Counted from the first letter of the stretch, positions 1-9,887 are shown. The stretch: 31,902 nt of DNA from Chara braunii (GCA_003427395.1 BFEA01000687.1:622350-654251); one strand, 5' to 3'. Notes: generated by a model not told the origin, from the letters alone. Translations and numbers: made by a program.

Positions 1-69
<69 letters not shown>
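1..69. repeat. (CT)n microsatellite at left end
   Basis: Uninterrupted CT dinucleotide repeat that starts at the first base, so its true length is unknown. A matching (CT)n tract closes the right end, suggesting the sequence is a contig broken at microsatellites on both sides. Confidence 0.98.
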
Positions 70-73
<4 letters not shown>

Positions 74-1261
74 CCTTGCTCTTATCTATCAAATGAATGT
101 CAAAATGACCCAAGATTTTTTTGATCTCGGTCGCCCCAATTGAATTCAATCGGAGCTCACACGAACGGGCATCGTTGAATTAAAAGGGACCAATAAGCCC
201 CAGGAGATCTTATCGGTTTTCTTGTTCGGTTGTTGATGTGTTTCTCAAACCATGGAGGATTCGCGTATGCGGGTTTTGTTACGCATGTGCATCGATTGGG
301 CTAACTAACCTAAGATCCCACTGAGATTTGAGAATGCATCCTTGTCGCTCCCTTAATAGATGATGATTGTCGTTGTCGTTGGATCGAACTCACACATTCT
401 TTTCTGATCGGCTAGCCGGATGGAAGAAAGGCAACAAAGCACGTAGCATTGCGACTGTTTACTTTTGTGATCGAACAACCAATTAGGTAGATTCACAAAC
501 TCGGTGTTTGAGTGTGCCATGTGGACCGGTTGTCCTAACTAGATTGGTTGCCGACTCCCCGCACCCCCATCACGACCATTCCCGTATAACGAGGAAATGA
601 CACGTGTATGTGAGTGGGACGTACGAGAAGTCGTTGCCAAGATCGGCATACGCTATTATTTTTCACCTGAGAGAAGGTGTTCGGGGTTCGCTTTGTCATT
701 ATCGATACCCATTTTCCTCCATACTTTTTATTATTGCCTTTTAACGAATCGAGCGTCATTCCGTGGACAACATTAGCGCCCCACTGGGCCAACACTCTGT
801 GCAGCAATTGTCGCTGCACCGAGCATTATCGGGAGAAGGGGTTCCACTACCTGACACGTGGCGAGGACGAGCACAGGGAAAGAGTGACCAGGCTAAGACC
901 GTCCATGTCGGATTCCAAACTCCATAACGAACGGCGTCGATACTTATTCGAAAACGAGATCCTATGTGTGTACCCTCGCCTTTTCATTTGAAAAGGGTCA
1001 AAAAGACGACGAGTACCTCGTATGGAAGTCCAAAGATACTTTTTGGATTGAGAGAACATTTGAAAGCAGAGCGTGCAATTTCTTTCCCACGCAACCATGG
1101 TCCTTCCTCACTAAAACTGGAATCGCACGGGGGCTTTCAGCTTCGTTTGTGGCCCCACACTCAATATTCTCAAAAATCCTTGCCACACCCCATTTTCTTG
1201 TCCTTCAGAGTCTATTCCGCACAAATTATCACTTTGACTGAAGGACATGACAAGGTGTGAG
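70..1261. other. No recognisable gene
   Basis: I found no family, long ATG-initiated frame or RNA gene. Open frames on both strands are about 60-105 codons, overlap one another and have no recognisable motif, as expected by chance. Confidence 0.5.
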
Positions 1262-1347
1262 GTTGATATCGGAGCCGACGCGTGTCGATTCTGGTAATAA
1301 TAAGGTTGGTTTCGGAGCCGACACGTGTTGGTTCTGGTAATAGTGAG
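1262..1347. repeat. 43-bp tandem duplication
   Basis: Two adjacent copies of a unit containing CGGAGCCGAC, followed by TTCTGGTAATA in one copy and TTCTGGTAATAG in the other. The CGGAGCCGAC starts lie at 1270 and 1313, giving a 43-bp period. The copies differ at several bases. Confidence 0.8.
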
Positions 1348-1589
1348 GCAAGCTGGCGCTCGAACAAGCACTCGCTCGAACGAATAGGAAAAATTATTCC
1401 GTCACCCAAAACAGGTTGGCAGAGACAAAAAAAGAAGCAGTTATGGTGAACGCTAATGTGTTTGCTCCTTGTGTAATGGTAAGAATCCCAACCATTTTTT
1501 CATTTTATCCTAACCACACTCATCCAAAGGCATGGCTCAAAGTAGTGAAAGCGCAAGGCTATGACGCGGCTGATCTACCCTGAGTAATC

Positions 1590-2492
1590 ACTTTGCTCGT
1601 CAGAAATACTATGCACGATTGGTTTAGACATCACCAATGGGTAGAGTAGGATACGTTCAAAAATGTCTTTTTGGCTACATTTGACGAAATAAGCGAGGAT
1701 GCTGCCTAGTTTGTGTTGAAAACGCGCCCTCAAGAGCAAGGGGAGCTCTTGCCAGACTTCATGGATAAATTTGAAACAACTCAGGATAAGTCTGGGTGGG
1801 AAGAGAATGGTGCTCGTGACAGCTTCATGGATCATCTTCGCAACCCGGTCTTAAAAGCAAAATTGAAAAAGAAAGTCCTTCCCAAAATGACTTAACTATC
1901 GGCGATCATTGCCAAAGCGCTTAAGCTTGAATCGCAGGACACACGACAGTACACAGATTAGGGTGAAGACGATACAGCAGATACGATAGAAGATGTGACT
2001 ACAAAATAGAGATTGTGGCTCCAATGGATTGGGCGATTTTACTAACGCCATGATCCTCAAATACCCGGCGGACCAGCACTCAGTCATGTATCTCATGCTC
2101 CCTTTATCATCGCCGCTTCCTTTTCCTCTCCTCCTCCCTCCAAGACGACCCCTGTTGCCGCCGTTGTACCGCAATCGCCGACAACGACACCCATCACCAA
2201 TCTTCATATGACTCACATGATCCCTACCACTACCTCCCGATAAGCGGAATGGATGAACCATTTGATCCAAAGCTAGACGTCACAGATGGACCGATTAGAG
2301 AAGACTTTGCAAGATCTAATGAGTACACACGTCAAGGTATCACGCCCCACTCCATCTCCTTCGTACCCTTTATTGTTTGTCCCCCCTCTTTAAACGTCGG
2401 TTGCTCCCCCTATAGCTCACCCGATTGTTGTGCAACAGGGAAGAGTAGAATGCTACAATTGTAAGCAGCCTGGACACTTCGTCCAAGATGGC
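1590..2492 (+). pseudogene. Decayed Ty3/gypsy gag (capsid and zinc knuckle)
   Basis: In one frame (codons starting at positions divisible by 3) the conceptual product has features of the plant Retrotrans_gag family. They include a DWF...W segment near 1614, an F-x3-F segment, then a glutamine-rich stretch and an aromatic D-F-M-D-K-F motif around 1758-1775. In the same frame, 2451-2492 encodes a retroviral-type zinc knuckle: C-Y-N-C, four residues, H, four residues, then Gly where the last Cys of CCHC should be. The frame is broken by several TAG or TAA codons between 1648 and 2010, so the gene is dead. In an intact element it would package RNA into a virus-like particle. Integrase and reverse transcriptase are not seen nearby. 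The assignment rests on motif pattern only, and flanking LTRs were not identified. Confidence 0.6.
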
Positions 2493-2860
2493 CCCTTCCC
2501 AAGAGGAATCAACCTCCGTCTGTGGCTGCGCCGATGACCACCAATCATGGACGAGTAGCTATCCTGCTCGAAGGAACAGGAAAAGCAAAAAACGGTTCCC
2601 CTTCTCCACTTCCTTCCACACAACCGAATATGATTGCGTTATCGGGGCAAATACCCTGACAAGGGTATTTGTCGAGATTTTCAAACGTCGGACACTGTTC
2701 GATTTATTTTTGTTGAATTGAAGGACTTGATGAGACTGACTTTTGTCGAAAGTTCGTTTAGACTAACCTATGACCGAGACACTGGAACTTTTCTGAACTT
2801 CAGCTCGGACGCTTGCATCGTCCGAAAAGTAATGACGGTAGTCGACGGTTTCTAGCAAGC
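2493..2860 (+). pseudogene. Possible continuation of the decayed gag-pol
   Basis: This stretch follows the damaged zinc knuckle and keeps short open segments, the longest at 2634-2855 (73 codons). I cannot recognise a protease or reverse transcriptase motif. It could be a mutated gag-protease linker or unrelated DNA. A perfect inverted repeat at 2648-2671 lies inside it. Confidence 0.2.
2648..2671. repeat. Palindrome CAAATACCCT...AGGGTATTTG (copy 1)
   Basis: Ten-base perfect arms around a four-base centre. A longer version of the same palindrome recurs at 8011-8036 in an unrelated context. Confidence 0.85.
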
Positions 2861-2987
2861 CGCAGAAGAGCGCGGACATGGGAACGCTAAAGCTATACCT
2901 ATTCTACCTAAAATAATGCAGTAGCCACAAAATTCAGAGCCTAAGTAGGCTAAACGGAGGGTCGTGCCGGATATGGGAGGTCGCTCA

Positions 2988-3090
2988 GGCTATCGATAGA
3001 TAGCCGGCCACGGAAAAGGGTGGCAACAGGCCGATGTAGAGGCCTACCCGGTTAGGTGACCAATCAAGTCGTGGTCACACGACTAACCGG
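2988..3090. other. Cluster of perfect hairpins
   Basis: GGCTATC/GATAGCC (2988-2994 with 2999-3005) forms a 7-bp stem. CCGGTTAG (3048-3055) pairs with CTAACCGG (3083-3090), and directly inside it GTGACC (3056-3061) pairs with GGTCAC (3073-3078), giving a 14-bp stem with one four-base bulge. An alternative and exclusive hairpin pairs AGTCGTG (3067-3073) with CACGACT (3078-3084). No terminator-like T run follows. The function is unknown. Confidence 0.7.
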
Positions 3091-3215
3091 CAGGGGAAGG
3101 CCAGCAAGCGAGGTTTGTTAGGCCTCAAGCAGGCGAGGCCTGCAGGGCCACAAGCAGGGGGGATAGCAACTGGGCAAGCTCTTATTATCCAAGAGTTGCT
3201 CCTAGCACTGTCGTG

Positions 3216-3287
3216 ATAGGAGCTAGCTCATTAGGATATCATGCCAGACTCTTACCCCACGGGTACCGGGATCGAACCGACATGACA
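3216..3287 (+). pseudogene. tRNA-like sequence (degenerate, possibly Lys-type)
   Basis: TAGCTCATTAGG at 3224-3235 matches a tRNA D-arm and A box. It is followed by a CTCTTAC anticodon-loop-like heptamer near 3249 and GGGATCGAACC at 3268-3278, which differs from a T-arm GGGTTCGAACC by one base. The spacing between the boxes fits a tRNA. The acceptor and T-stem pairing on the 3' side is lost, so this is a tRNA fossil or SINE head, not a working tRNA. The lysine identity (CTT anticodon) is a weak guess. Confidence 0.4.
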
Positions 3288-3392
3288 CTACTTGGGCTAG
3301 CTCCTTTTGGAGCAACCCGCCGTAGTGCGATCGGGTGCGACCGATTTCGGCCGCACGATCATGAAGATCATGCGGCGGAAATCCGCCGCGCA

Positions 3393-3450
3393 GAACAGCA
3401 TGGCTTTTGCGCAAGGATGACACGCATGAATCAAGAAATGATCCCAGTTG
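3393..3450 (+). pseudogene. Diverged U6 snRNA-like fragment
   Basis: The segment aligns with the middle and 3' half of plant U6, including AGCATGGC and the exact run GCGCAAGGATGACACGCA (3410-3427), then an AAATGATCC-like end. The 5' half and the ACAGAGA box are missing, and several positions differ from plant U6. It is in the opposite orientation to the near-perfect U6 copy at 20975-21068. It cannot be functional. Confidence 0.6.
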
Positions 3451-3654
3451 GGATCGAACTCGGACATGTATCTCAACAATTCGTGGGACAAGACCGTTGA
3501 ATGAAGCCAACGGAAAAGGGGAAAAAAAAAAAAAAAACCCTAAAATTAACTACAACTGGAGCGCCAGTTGGCGCAATGAGAAGTGACTGGGGCGTTTTAA
3601 GCCCCAGTGCACTTGACAGTCGCCCATCGAAACGGACGACCGTTTTTTTGAAAG

Positions 3655-3780
3655 AGGTAAGTTCTTTCGTTTTTTGATTTTTTTCTTTTTGTTTTTTTTT
3701 AATATTTTTATTAGATTTTTTTTTTTAGATTTTTTTTTTTTTNTTTAGTTAATTTTTTTAGATTTTTTATTTTTCCTTGA
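3655..3780. repeat. T-rich low-complexity tract with an ambiguous base
   Basis: Long runs of T interrupted by short GATT or AATATT pieces, with an N at about 3743. It has no coding or RNA feature. Confidence 0.9.
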
Positions 3781-3920
3781 TTCGTGAATTTAGTAAAGTG
3801 CCCGTTCGTTTTTTACGAACGAGCTGCCACCTTGGTGTAGGATGAGCAAGATCGAACGAATCTCCCGCAAAAGTGCAACTATATTCGGGTGCAGGCCTTG
3901 GGGCCTTGTACTCGAGTTAC

Positions 3921-4042
3921 GAGGGACTCTCTGCATTCGTCTAGCTGCGACGGACGGACGAATCGTTCTCTGGGGGCCGAAAGGGACTCTCTACACTTGT
4001 CCAGTTGAGAGGGACGGACGAATCGTTCTTTGGGGGCCAAAC
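3921..4042 (+). repeat. 60-bp tandem duplication
   Basis: Two units contain GGGACTCTCT, then GGACGGACGAATCGTTCT, then TGGGGGCC. The GGGACTCTCT starts at 3923 and 3983 fix the period at 60 bp. The period is a multiple of three, so the overlapping ATG-initiated 76-codon frame (3842-4072) carries a repeated 20-residue unit ending in GRIVLWGP. I see no other sign that this frame is a gene. Confidence 0.8.
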
Positions 4043-4057
4043 GAACGTTTTGTAGCG

Positions 4058-4124
4058 CCTCTCTCTCTCTGAGGGTTGTCGCGACAACTCGCTTAGAGTT
4101 GGCAACGGTCGCGACTGTCGGGGT

Positions 4125-4170
<46 letters not shown>
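4058..4170. repeat. (CT)n and (GA)n in inverted arrangement around a palindrome
   Basis: A short CT tract (about 4059-4070) faces a longer GA tract (about 4128-4170), so the two can pair. Between them GTTGTCGCGACAAC at 4075-4088 is a perfect 14-bp palindrome. The CT tract is preceded by GTAGCGCC, the same 8-mer that precedes the terminal (CT)n at 31811. Confidence 0.8.
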
Positions 4171-4173
<3 letters not shown>

Positions 4174-4748
4174 GTCAGCCAACAAGTAAGTGGCGCGCGT
4201 TCGTTTTTTTAATGGGCAACTTTCTTAAGCCTCGCGCATGTATCAGGTGCGAATTTGAGCCAAATACAGGTGCGGGCAGGGGGAAAACTCAGCTGAGCTT
4301 GACTCTAGTTGGACTCTGTGAAATAACTTAAGGAAGGGGCCGGCTGTTCCTTTTGAACAGCGAGTTGCCCCCTACACAAGAGAAACGAGGGGGCAGGAAA
4401 GGTGAAAAGGAAGAAGAAGAAAGAAAACAAGAAAAGGGGAAAAAAAAGTAACGGCCGCGAATATGGCCGCGACCATAGGACAGGTGCATCCCTAGAAGAT
4501 TCTAGGGGGTGATGAGACTGCGCCTGTTCGTTTTTTGAACAGGCTGCAGTCTGGTTGGGTACAACCATTTCCAGGAGCACCCAGCCTGTGGAAATGGCCA
4601 GGTGCTTCCGGGAATGGATGACCTCGGTTTCCCTAGGGGAAAACCAAGGCATTGACCTTCTGGCCGTTGATTGAAATCAAGGGCCAGGAGCACTGACGAA
4701 TTTTGCCTTGCTGTGGGCAAGGCAGCTGCCCACATGCCTTTGGCTGGC

Positions 4749-4756
4749 TATAAAAG
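4749..4756 (+). promoter_or_regulatory. TATA-box-like sequence
   Basis: TATAAAAG in a GC-rich setting, about 50 bp upstream of a 9-bp-arm palindrome (4803-4822, GCATTCACT/AGTGAATGC). No convincing coding region follows, so this may be the promoter of a decayed element, of a non-coding transcript, or chance. Confidence 0.35.
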
Positions 4757-5039
4757 TCAGCAGTCCACCCAGCAGCCTCACACTTGTGGCAGTGTTGCTG
4801 GGGCATTCACTTGAGTGAATGCTGGATGGCTGCTACTGTGGGGCGGTGCTGCCGGGGAGGAGGGAGAAAAAGTGCTGCCGGTGAAGGAAGTGGAGGTCTG
4901 CAGGATGAGGGGAGACGATGCTGGAGGAGTGCGGCCAGGGCAGCCATAGCCGAGGCTGGGAGCGCACTGCCCCATCTTTGCATAGGTGTCGCGGCCGATG
5001 GGCTGCGTCAAGGCTGGACGGTGTAGTGAACGGTAAGGG

Positions 5040-5680
5040 TCGTAAGGGGTTGTGCTGCCGAAATTTTGGTTTAACGACAACCTTTCTTTTGAGGGGGAAG
5101 TGCTGCCATTATTTTGGCACGGCGGCAGTAACACTGTCAGTGGGGGAATGTTGCCAAACTAGCAGCACGGCGACATAGAGGCCTCCCTAGGGGAAGGTAC
5201 TGCCCGTTTGGTGGCACGGCCACAACGATATTTTCATGTGGGGTCATGCTGCAAAATTTTGGGCACGTCGATGGTATATTTTTTTTCTGAAGGGCAGTGT
5301 TGTCAGATTACTACGGCGTAGTGGAGCCGTCATCTTGGTGTGTGGCCAAACAAGAGTGTTGCGAGGCAGTCGTGGTACCGATTTTTGACGGTGTGGCGAG
5401 CGGTAATCCCGCCACCGTTTTTTTTGTGGTGCGCAGCGGTTTGGCAAATTTCGACATGGTGGAGAGTATGGACCAGCAGTGGTGTACGATTAGGATCGTG
5501 CGGCAGTGATGCGTGAACCAGCAGTATGAAGAGAACACAAAATGAGTGCTAACAGCCTTGGCTATTGGAGTTGCGGCACTTGCGGCTTGCGCGGAAGGAC
5601 ATCTTTATTTTTTTTAGGTTCGCGGCACATGCGGTTTTCAGCCAGGGCCACCTTTATTTTTTTTGCGACGCGTTGTGCGA
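5040..5680. repeat. Degenerate ~50-bp tandem array
   Basis: Successive units carry variants of GGGGAAGTGCTGCC, then A/T-rich AATTTTGG, then GCACGGCGGCAG. Starts are seen near 5046, 5093, 5142, 5193, 5240 and 5287, and weaker GCGGCAC copies near 5572 and 5622 end in TTTATTTTTTTT. Divergence is high, so the array is old. Short overlapping frames here are probably by-products. Confidence 0.6.
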
Positions 5681-6660
5681 GTGGTTTTCAGTTCTGAACC
5701 ATCTGGTATTGCGGCGATGGCGTGGGACTGCATTGGGACCATCTGGGACTATTTTGGAACCAGGTGAGATTGATTTGAGATCGGAACCCGCAAGTTGGTG
5801 TGACTATTGTGAGCGGACGTGGTGATTGGAGGCGGCGTGGATTTGCAAGTTGGTTTGGGACAAGTCCTTGGAGGTCATGGTGGATCAGGGACAGTCTTGG
5901 GAGATTGTGACACAGTCAGGGACTATGTAAGGCACTGGGACCACGTGCGACTTATCCTTGAGAACACCCTCCTCGAGGGTTATCTCATCGAGTCTTTTCA
6001 GTCGACCTGACCTGTCTCATTCGGGCATTTCAAGAGAGAGGCGGACCATCGTTCAGTGGAATGACCACGAGTTGTGGAGTTATGGCCTCATAGTTTCAAC
6101 TTCATTGATGATTAACTTTTATTTTATTGAAATACTACTCAGTTTTCTTGAGTGCGTCGGAATAAACTTCACTCAAGGTTTGTCAGTTGATTAACTCGGA
6201 ATTCTTTTCACACCTGTGTGAACCCACACTTTGTTTGACCCTGTTCATTGAATGTTCGTTGAAAAGGTACAGGGAAGTTGTGCGAGTCATGCATATGAAT
6301 GGAAAAGTTTGACCTGTGTATGGGGTTGCATTGGTTTGCTTTGAACTTGATTGTTTTGCTTTGAGTGCAGGTTGGTAAAAAAAAATGCTTAAAAGGGAGA
6401 TTGATTTTGCCATTTGGAGAAAAGGAAAGGGATTGTCTTTTTTTTACTTCTCACTTGTCTGCATGTCAAAAATGACTTGTTGTAAGTACATGTCATAAAA
6501 TGAATGCGACTGAAATAAAGCAGATAATGTCAAAAGAACTTAGCATTTTCCTGAGGTTTACCCGTTCTATTCCGAATTACCTTTACTACCTGTAGCCGTC
6601 CAAATGATACTCATTTTTTATCTTCTCCTAATTTTTTTTGTCCAAGTACCATAAACTTAG
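5681..6660. other. No recognisable gene
   Basis: AT content rises from about 6100. An AATAAA (6161-6166) lies between the arms TTGAGTG (6149-6155) and CACTCAA (6171-6177). A pyrimidine-rich stretch ending in TGCAG is present near 6367-6371. These could be transcript-processing sites, but no exon chain can be supported. Confidence 0.4.
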
Positions 6661-6665
6661 AAGAA

Positions 6666-6977
6666 ATGAGAGTAATTGAAAGCTACTCGCAGTGGACACA
6701 CATTTTTTTTCCTCTAGGAAGCATATGGGGCGGGGGTTCATTGCTTCAGGAGTCAGCCCTGTCATCGACCCAGAGCGAACCGTTCTACAGGGGAGTAGTT
6801 CACCGATTCGGTGAAGACGACCCGACTTCTGAGATCCGAGTCTTGTGCTCGGGCAAGGAGGAGGAGTACCCCGGACAACTTCCTAGAGGGAGAGGTATGC
6901 AACACTTCAAGCAAAGCAGCCTGTCATCCAAAGAAGTTTCAGAATATATGAAAACGGGATTGCATGTCAAATTGTAG
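6666..6977 (+). CDS. Hypothetical 103-residue ORF
   Basis: This is one of the few short frames here that begins with a true ATG. It encodes a mixed hydrophilic sequence with no recognised domain, signal peptide or membrane span. The region just downstream is AT-rich and contains an acceptor-like ATTATCATTTCAG at 7194-7206. It could be one exon of an unresolved gene or a chance frame. Confidence 0.15.
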   Translation: MRVIESYSQWTHIFFPLGSIWGGGSLLQESALSSTQSEPFYRGVVHRFGEDDPTSEIRVLCSGKEEEYPGQLPRGRGMQHFKQSSLSSKEVSEYMKTGLHVKL

Positions 6978-7429
6978 GTTGGCGGTAGACTGGAATGAAT
7001 GACTTTGGCAGCGCGTCTCATCAAGTCAAAACAAAAATCGACCAACTACCTTGTCGGCTGCATCGAGCTCATTGTCTGATGTTAACTTCTCTTTGACACT
7101 TGTATGATTTTTGTGGAGTTCGACTCGGGGTGGTCGGGTTTTATTTTGATCTTGTGTTATTGGATGTATCTAATGATGATTTTGATTCTTTCGATTATCA
7201 TTTCAGATGAGACATACATTCCTATCGACTAAGTACGGTTCCTTTTGATATAACTACGTGTGATTGTTATAATTTTCTCTTTGGCTAGTGTTTACAGAGA
7301 CAAGGGGGTTTCACGCTTGGTTGAGACCATCCTTGTCGATCGGCGTCCTCTTCATACTTAGGAGATCAGCGTCCTAGGAACGGACGATATTCGGGTTCAC
7401 TTGGCGTTAACCAAGCGTAACTATACTAC

Positions 7430-8010
7430 AGCGAACGAGCAAACGCCCTCGGCTAACCTACCTCTGCAATTGCATCGAAAAACTTTCGCATATGGGTTAG
7501 TAACTCGGTAGGGATATGCCTCTAAGGGTGATGACATCCCCTTAGGGAAGGAAAGTTTATGCCCTGCGGGAACCTATCCTGTCATAGGAGACCGCGAGAC
7601 GTATAGCTGACGCACCCGGCTAGAGCGGCGAAGGGATGACGCGACCACGTCCGCTTTGGCGGTTCACGGGATTATGTATGCGTCATCCCCAAGTTATCTC
7701 TCATTTTGTTTTGTTTTACTCCTGTGTGAAATGGCCGGGAGGACTCTCGCCTTTGTGAAAAAGGCGGAAGCCGATGCGCTCGACAGCGTCGACTTTTAGG
7801 GTTTCATTTAAAGTTGCGGATGTCGTCGGCAATTACATCTAAAAGCTCTCGCACGTGGGTCAATAACTCGGTAGGGATATGCCCCTAAGGGTGGTGACAT
7901 CCGCTTCGGGAAGCCTATCCTGTCATAGGACATCACGGGATGTATAGCTGGCGCATCCGGCTAAAGCGGCGAAGGGTTGACGCGACCACGTCCGTCGTGG
8001 CGGTGTCGTA
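7430..8010 (+). repeat. Dispersed repeat family, copy 1 (with 363-bp internal duplication)
   Basis: Begins with CTACAGCGAACGAG and CGCCCTCGG and continues through CTCGGTAGGGATATGCC, CCTATCCTGTCATAGG, GTCATCCCCAA and AGGGTTTCATTT. The first ~200 bp are repeated inside the copy: CAATTGCATC near 7467 corresponds to CAATTACATC near 7830, and GGTAGGGATATGCC recurs. The same family occurs at 14281-14790. It is not protein-coding. It could be an LTR or leader of the Ty3/gypsy element, because the second copy sits directly upstream of one. Confidence 0.75.
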
Positions 8011-8036
8011 CCAAATACCCTTACAAGGGTATTTGG
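8011..8036. repeat. Palindrome CCAAATACCCTT/AAGGGTATTTGG (copy 2)
   Basis: Perfect 12-bp arms with a two-base centre. It sits exactly where the dispersed repeat copy stops matching its relatives, so it may mark an insertion or excision point. Confidence 0.9.
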
Positions 8037-8139
8037 CGTGTGTTCTGCAAGTCACACAAGTGCAGTGTCGCCCGCCTGACGGCGTGCACGTGAGCGGAAG
8101 CATAGGTTCTTGTCAGGGTGAGAGGCACGCGTGACGGCT

Positions 8140-9640
8140 TGCGGTATTGACGGTGAGGCGCAACTGTGCGCTGCCTAGGCGCGCGCGGAGTCACGAGTCA
8201 GTAGGGCACTCAACGTTTATCCATGTTTTCTTTTTTTTATTTACTGTTGTGTTAGTTTGACTTTATAGGTTCCGGCGACGTGATGCCGGACTTAGTGGTA
8301 GTCACGGCAGTCGAGGACCTTCAACGTACAGTGTTTTGGAGGGACGGTGGGTATTTTGACCCACGGCGAGGGAGGAACATCAGCGGCGGGGCCCTTGGCG
8401 GGTGTACTGGCCGCCCCCGCGATTTGCTGTGAGAGGTTTGAGTGTAAGCGGGCCGTTGGGGCCCACGAGCTGGCAGGTTATGCCCGGGGCACAATGGCAG
8501 GGCCCACCACGGTACTACGGCATGTTGCGGACCGTATGGAACCAGGCTGTGGGCTTGCTGTAGGCCCGCGCCCTCAACTGCAGGACTGCCTGTGTGTGGG
8601 GGGCTGCCCGCTAGGGACCGGAAAAGGCGGCCAGCTCTGCCTGGGCAGGACAAGGGAGGGGGCAACTAGTGGCACAGGGCGACCGGGGGCTGTGGGTAGA
8701 TCCGCTGTGCAGAAGGGAAGCCCGACGCGGCTGGGGAGTTGGTTGGCACTCAATAGCGGGTTCCGGGTTTTTTCCGACTGTCGAGCTGCTGCCAGAGTCA
8801 TTCGGCACCGTTGGTGGTGTTTGGCTTAGCCCGCAGCGCACCCTACGGGCACTGAGGCAGACAGCCGAGCGGACGAGTGGGCTGCTGCGTCAGAGGCTGT
8901 CGGACCAGAGAAGAAGGAACCCGGCCCAGAAGTGTGCCGGGTGCAGGCTGAGATGGCGTAGGCGGAGGGGTGATGAGCGCTAGGCCAGGCGCTGAGCAAG
9001 AAGGGAGTAGAGATGGAGCGGGCGGCTGGATGCAGTAGGGAGGAGGAAGAGAGGCAACGGGCAGCAGGGGACAAGGCGGAACATTTGAATGAATCCGGGC
9101 CAGGAAGGGTGCCGGATACGTGCGAAGAAGAGCGGAGTGCTGCGGGGGACTGATGTTGGACCGGCGAGGTGAGGCAGTGGGCGCTGAGCGATAGACGGCG
9201 GGGCGACGGGGGACAGACACGAGGAGTAAGGCGGGGCGGAGCACAGTGAGGGAGATCGCAGATGAAGGGAGAATTTGAAGTGGGGTGAACCTGGACGTGG
9301 GCAAGCACTAGGTGCATTCGGAGTTAGAGTGGAGGTGGCAATGGTAGGAACAGGGCTGAAAACGTGTGCCCCGCTCATTCCTTAATGAAATCGAGCGGGG
9401 GAGGGGGCAAAACAGGGGTTCTTGGGCCGGGCGACCTCGATGGTAGAGCTAGATTTGGTGGAGGAGGAGTAAAAAGGGAGGTTAGTAGGAATATTAGTGC
9501 GCCGGGGCTATGATGGACGACGGGAGGAGTGAACAAAAAAAGGGGATAACTCCCCCGTTCTTTGACGATAACGGGTGGGGGAGGATGCAAACTCGGGGTT
9601 TTGGGGCGGCTCGGACGTGATGGCGGCGTTAGATTTGGGG
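8140..9640. other. GC-rich block with unassigned open frames
   Basis: The plus strand is purine- and G-rich and has open stretches in several frames. One frame is 8347-8829 (160 codons, no ATG start). Another segment around 8861-9150 encodes charged, Glu/Lys/Arg/Ala-rich sequence interrupted by TAG and TGA. Minus-strand frames at 8826-9317, 8843-9304 and 8980-9378 are Pro/Ser/Leu-rich complements of the same skew. I recognise no family. It may be a decayed gag-like coding region or merely compositional bias. Confidence 0.3.
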
Positions 9641-9706
9641 TCTAATGGTCAGTTTTTGGGTTATCTTGATAAGGAACTGCGCCTGGGAGAGGAGAGCAAC
9701 TTTGAG

Positions 9707-9754
9707 AAAACGAATGAATCTAGTCACCCTGTGGGTAGAAGATTCATTCGTTTT
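9707..9754. other. 15-bp perfect stem hairpin
   Basis: AAAACGAATGAATCT (9707-9721) pairs perfectly with AGATTCATTCGTTTT (9740-9754). The 18-base loop contains ACCC/GGGT, which can extend the fold. The 3' arm runs into a longer T tract. It could be a minimal foldback element or a structured transcript end. Confidence 0.8.
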
Positions 9755-9887
9755 TTTTTTCCTTTTGCTTCTCGATTCGTAAAGGTGGGGACAAACGCGC
9801 AGCGCAGACGCGCCAGGAGATACGTACGGGTGAGTTAGTATAGGGGGGGTGAGGATGAGCCTGGCCATTAGGAGGTTAGTTCAATTA

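Larger units (their letters stand above)
3205..3537 (+). mobile_element. SINE-like composite with tRNA-like and U6-like parts
   Basis: In order, the segment holds a tRNA-like sequence (about 3216-3287), a structured middle, a U6 snRNA-like stretch (about 3393-3450), a second T-arm-like GGGATCGAAC at 3450-3459, and a 16-base A tract at 3522-3537. Small-RNA heads followed by poly(A) are the usual architecture of a SINE moved by LINE machinery. I found no target-site duplication, and the boundaries are approximate. It could also be two independent small-RNA retropseudogenes side by side. Confidence 0.4.
3803..4544. other. Four short perfect hairpins, three with T-rich loops
   Basis: Perfect stems lie at 3803-3821 (CGTTCGT/ACGAACG, loop TTTTT), 4343-4361 (GCTGTTC/GAACAGC, loop CTTTT), 4490-4507 (CCCTAGAA/TTCTAGGG) and 4522-4544 (GCCTGTTC/GAACAGGC, loop GTTTTTT). 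Three share a GTTC...GAAC core around a T-rich loop. They may be remnants of one repeat family. Confidence 0.6.

Noticed and set aside
2648-2671. Helitron 3' hairpin
   Set aside because: No CTRR terminus follows either copy of the palindrome, and no TC start or Rep/helicase sequence was seen.
3223-3510. Protein genes on both strands over the tRNA/U6-like segment
   Set aside because: Frames of 95 codons on both strands overlap an RNA-like region and have no motif. They are most likely chance.
8826-9378. Pro/Ser-rich proteins on the minus strand (up to 163 residues)
   Set aside because: Several frames are open at once because the plus strand is purine-rich. There is no motif or preferred frame.
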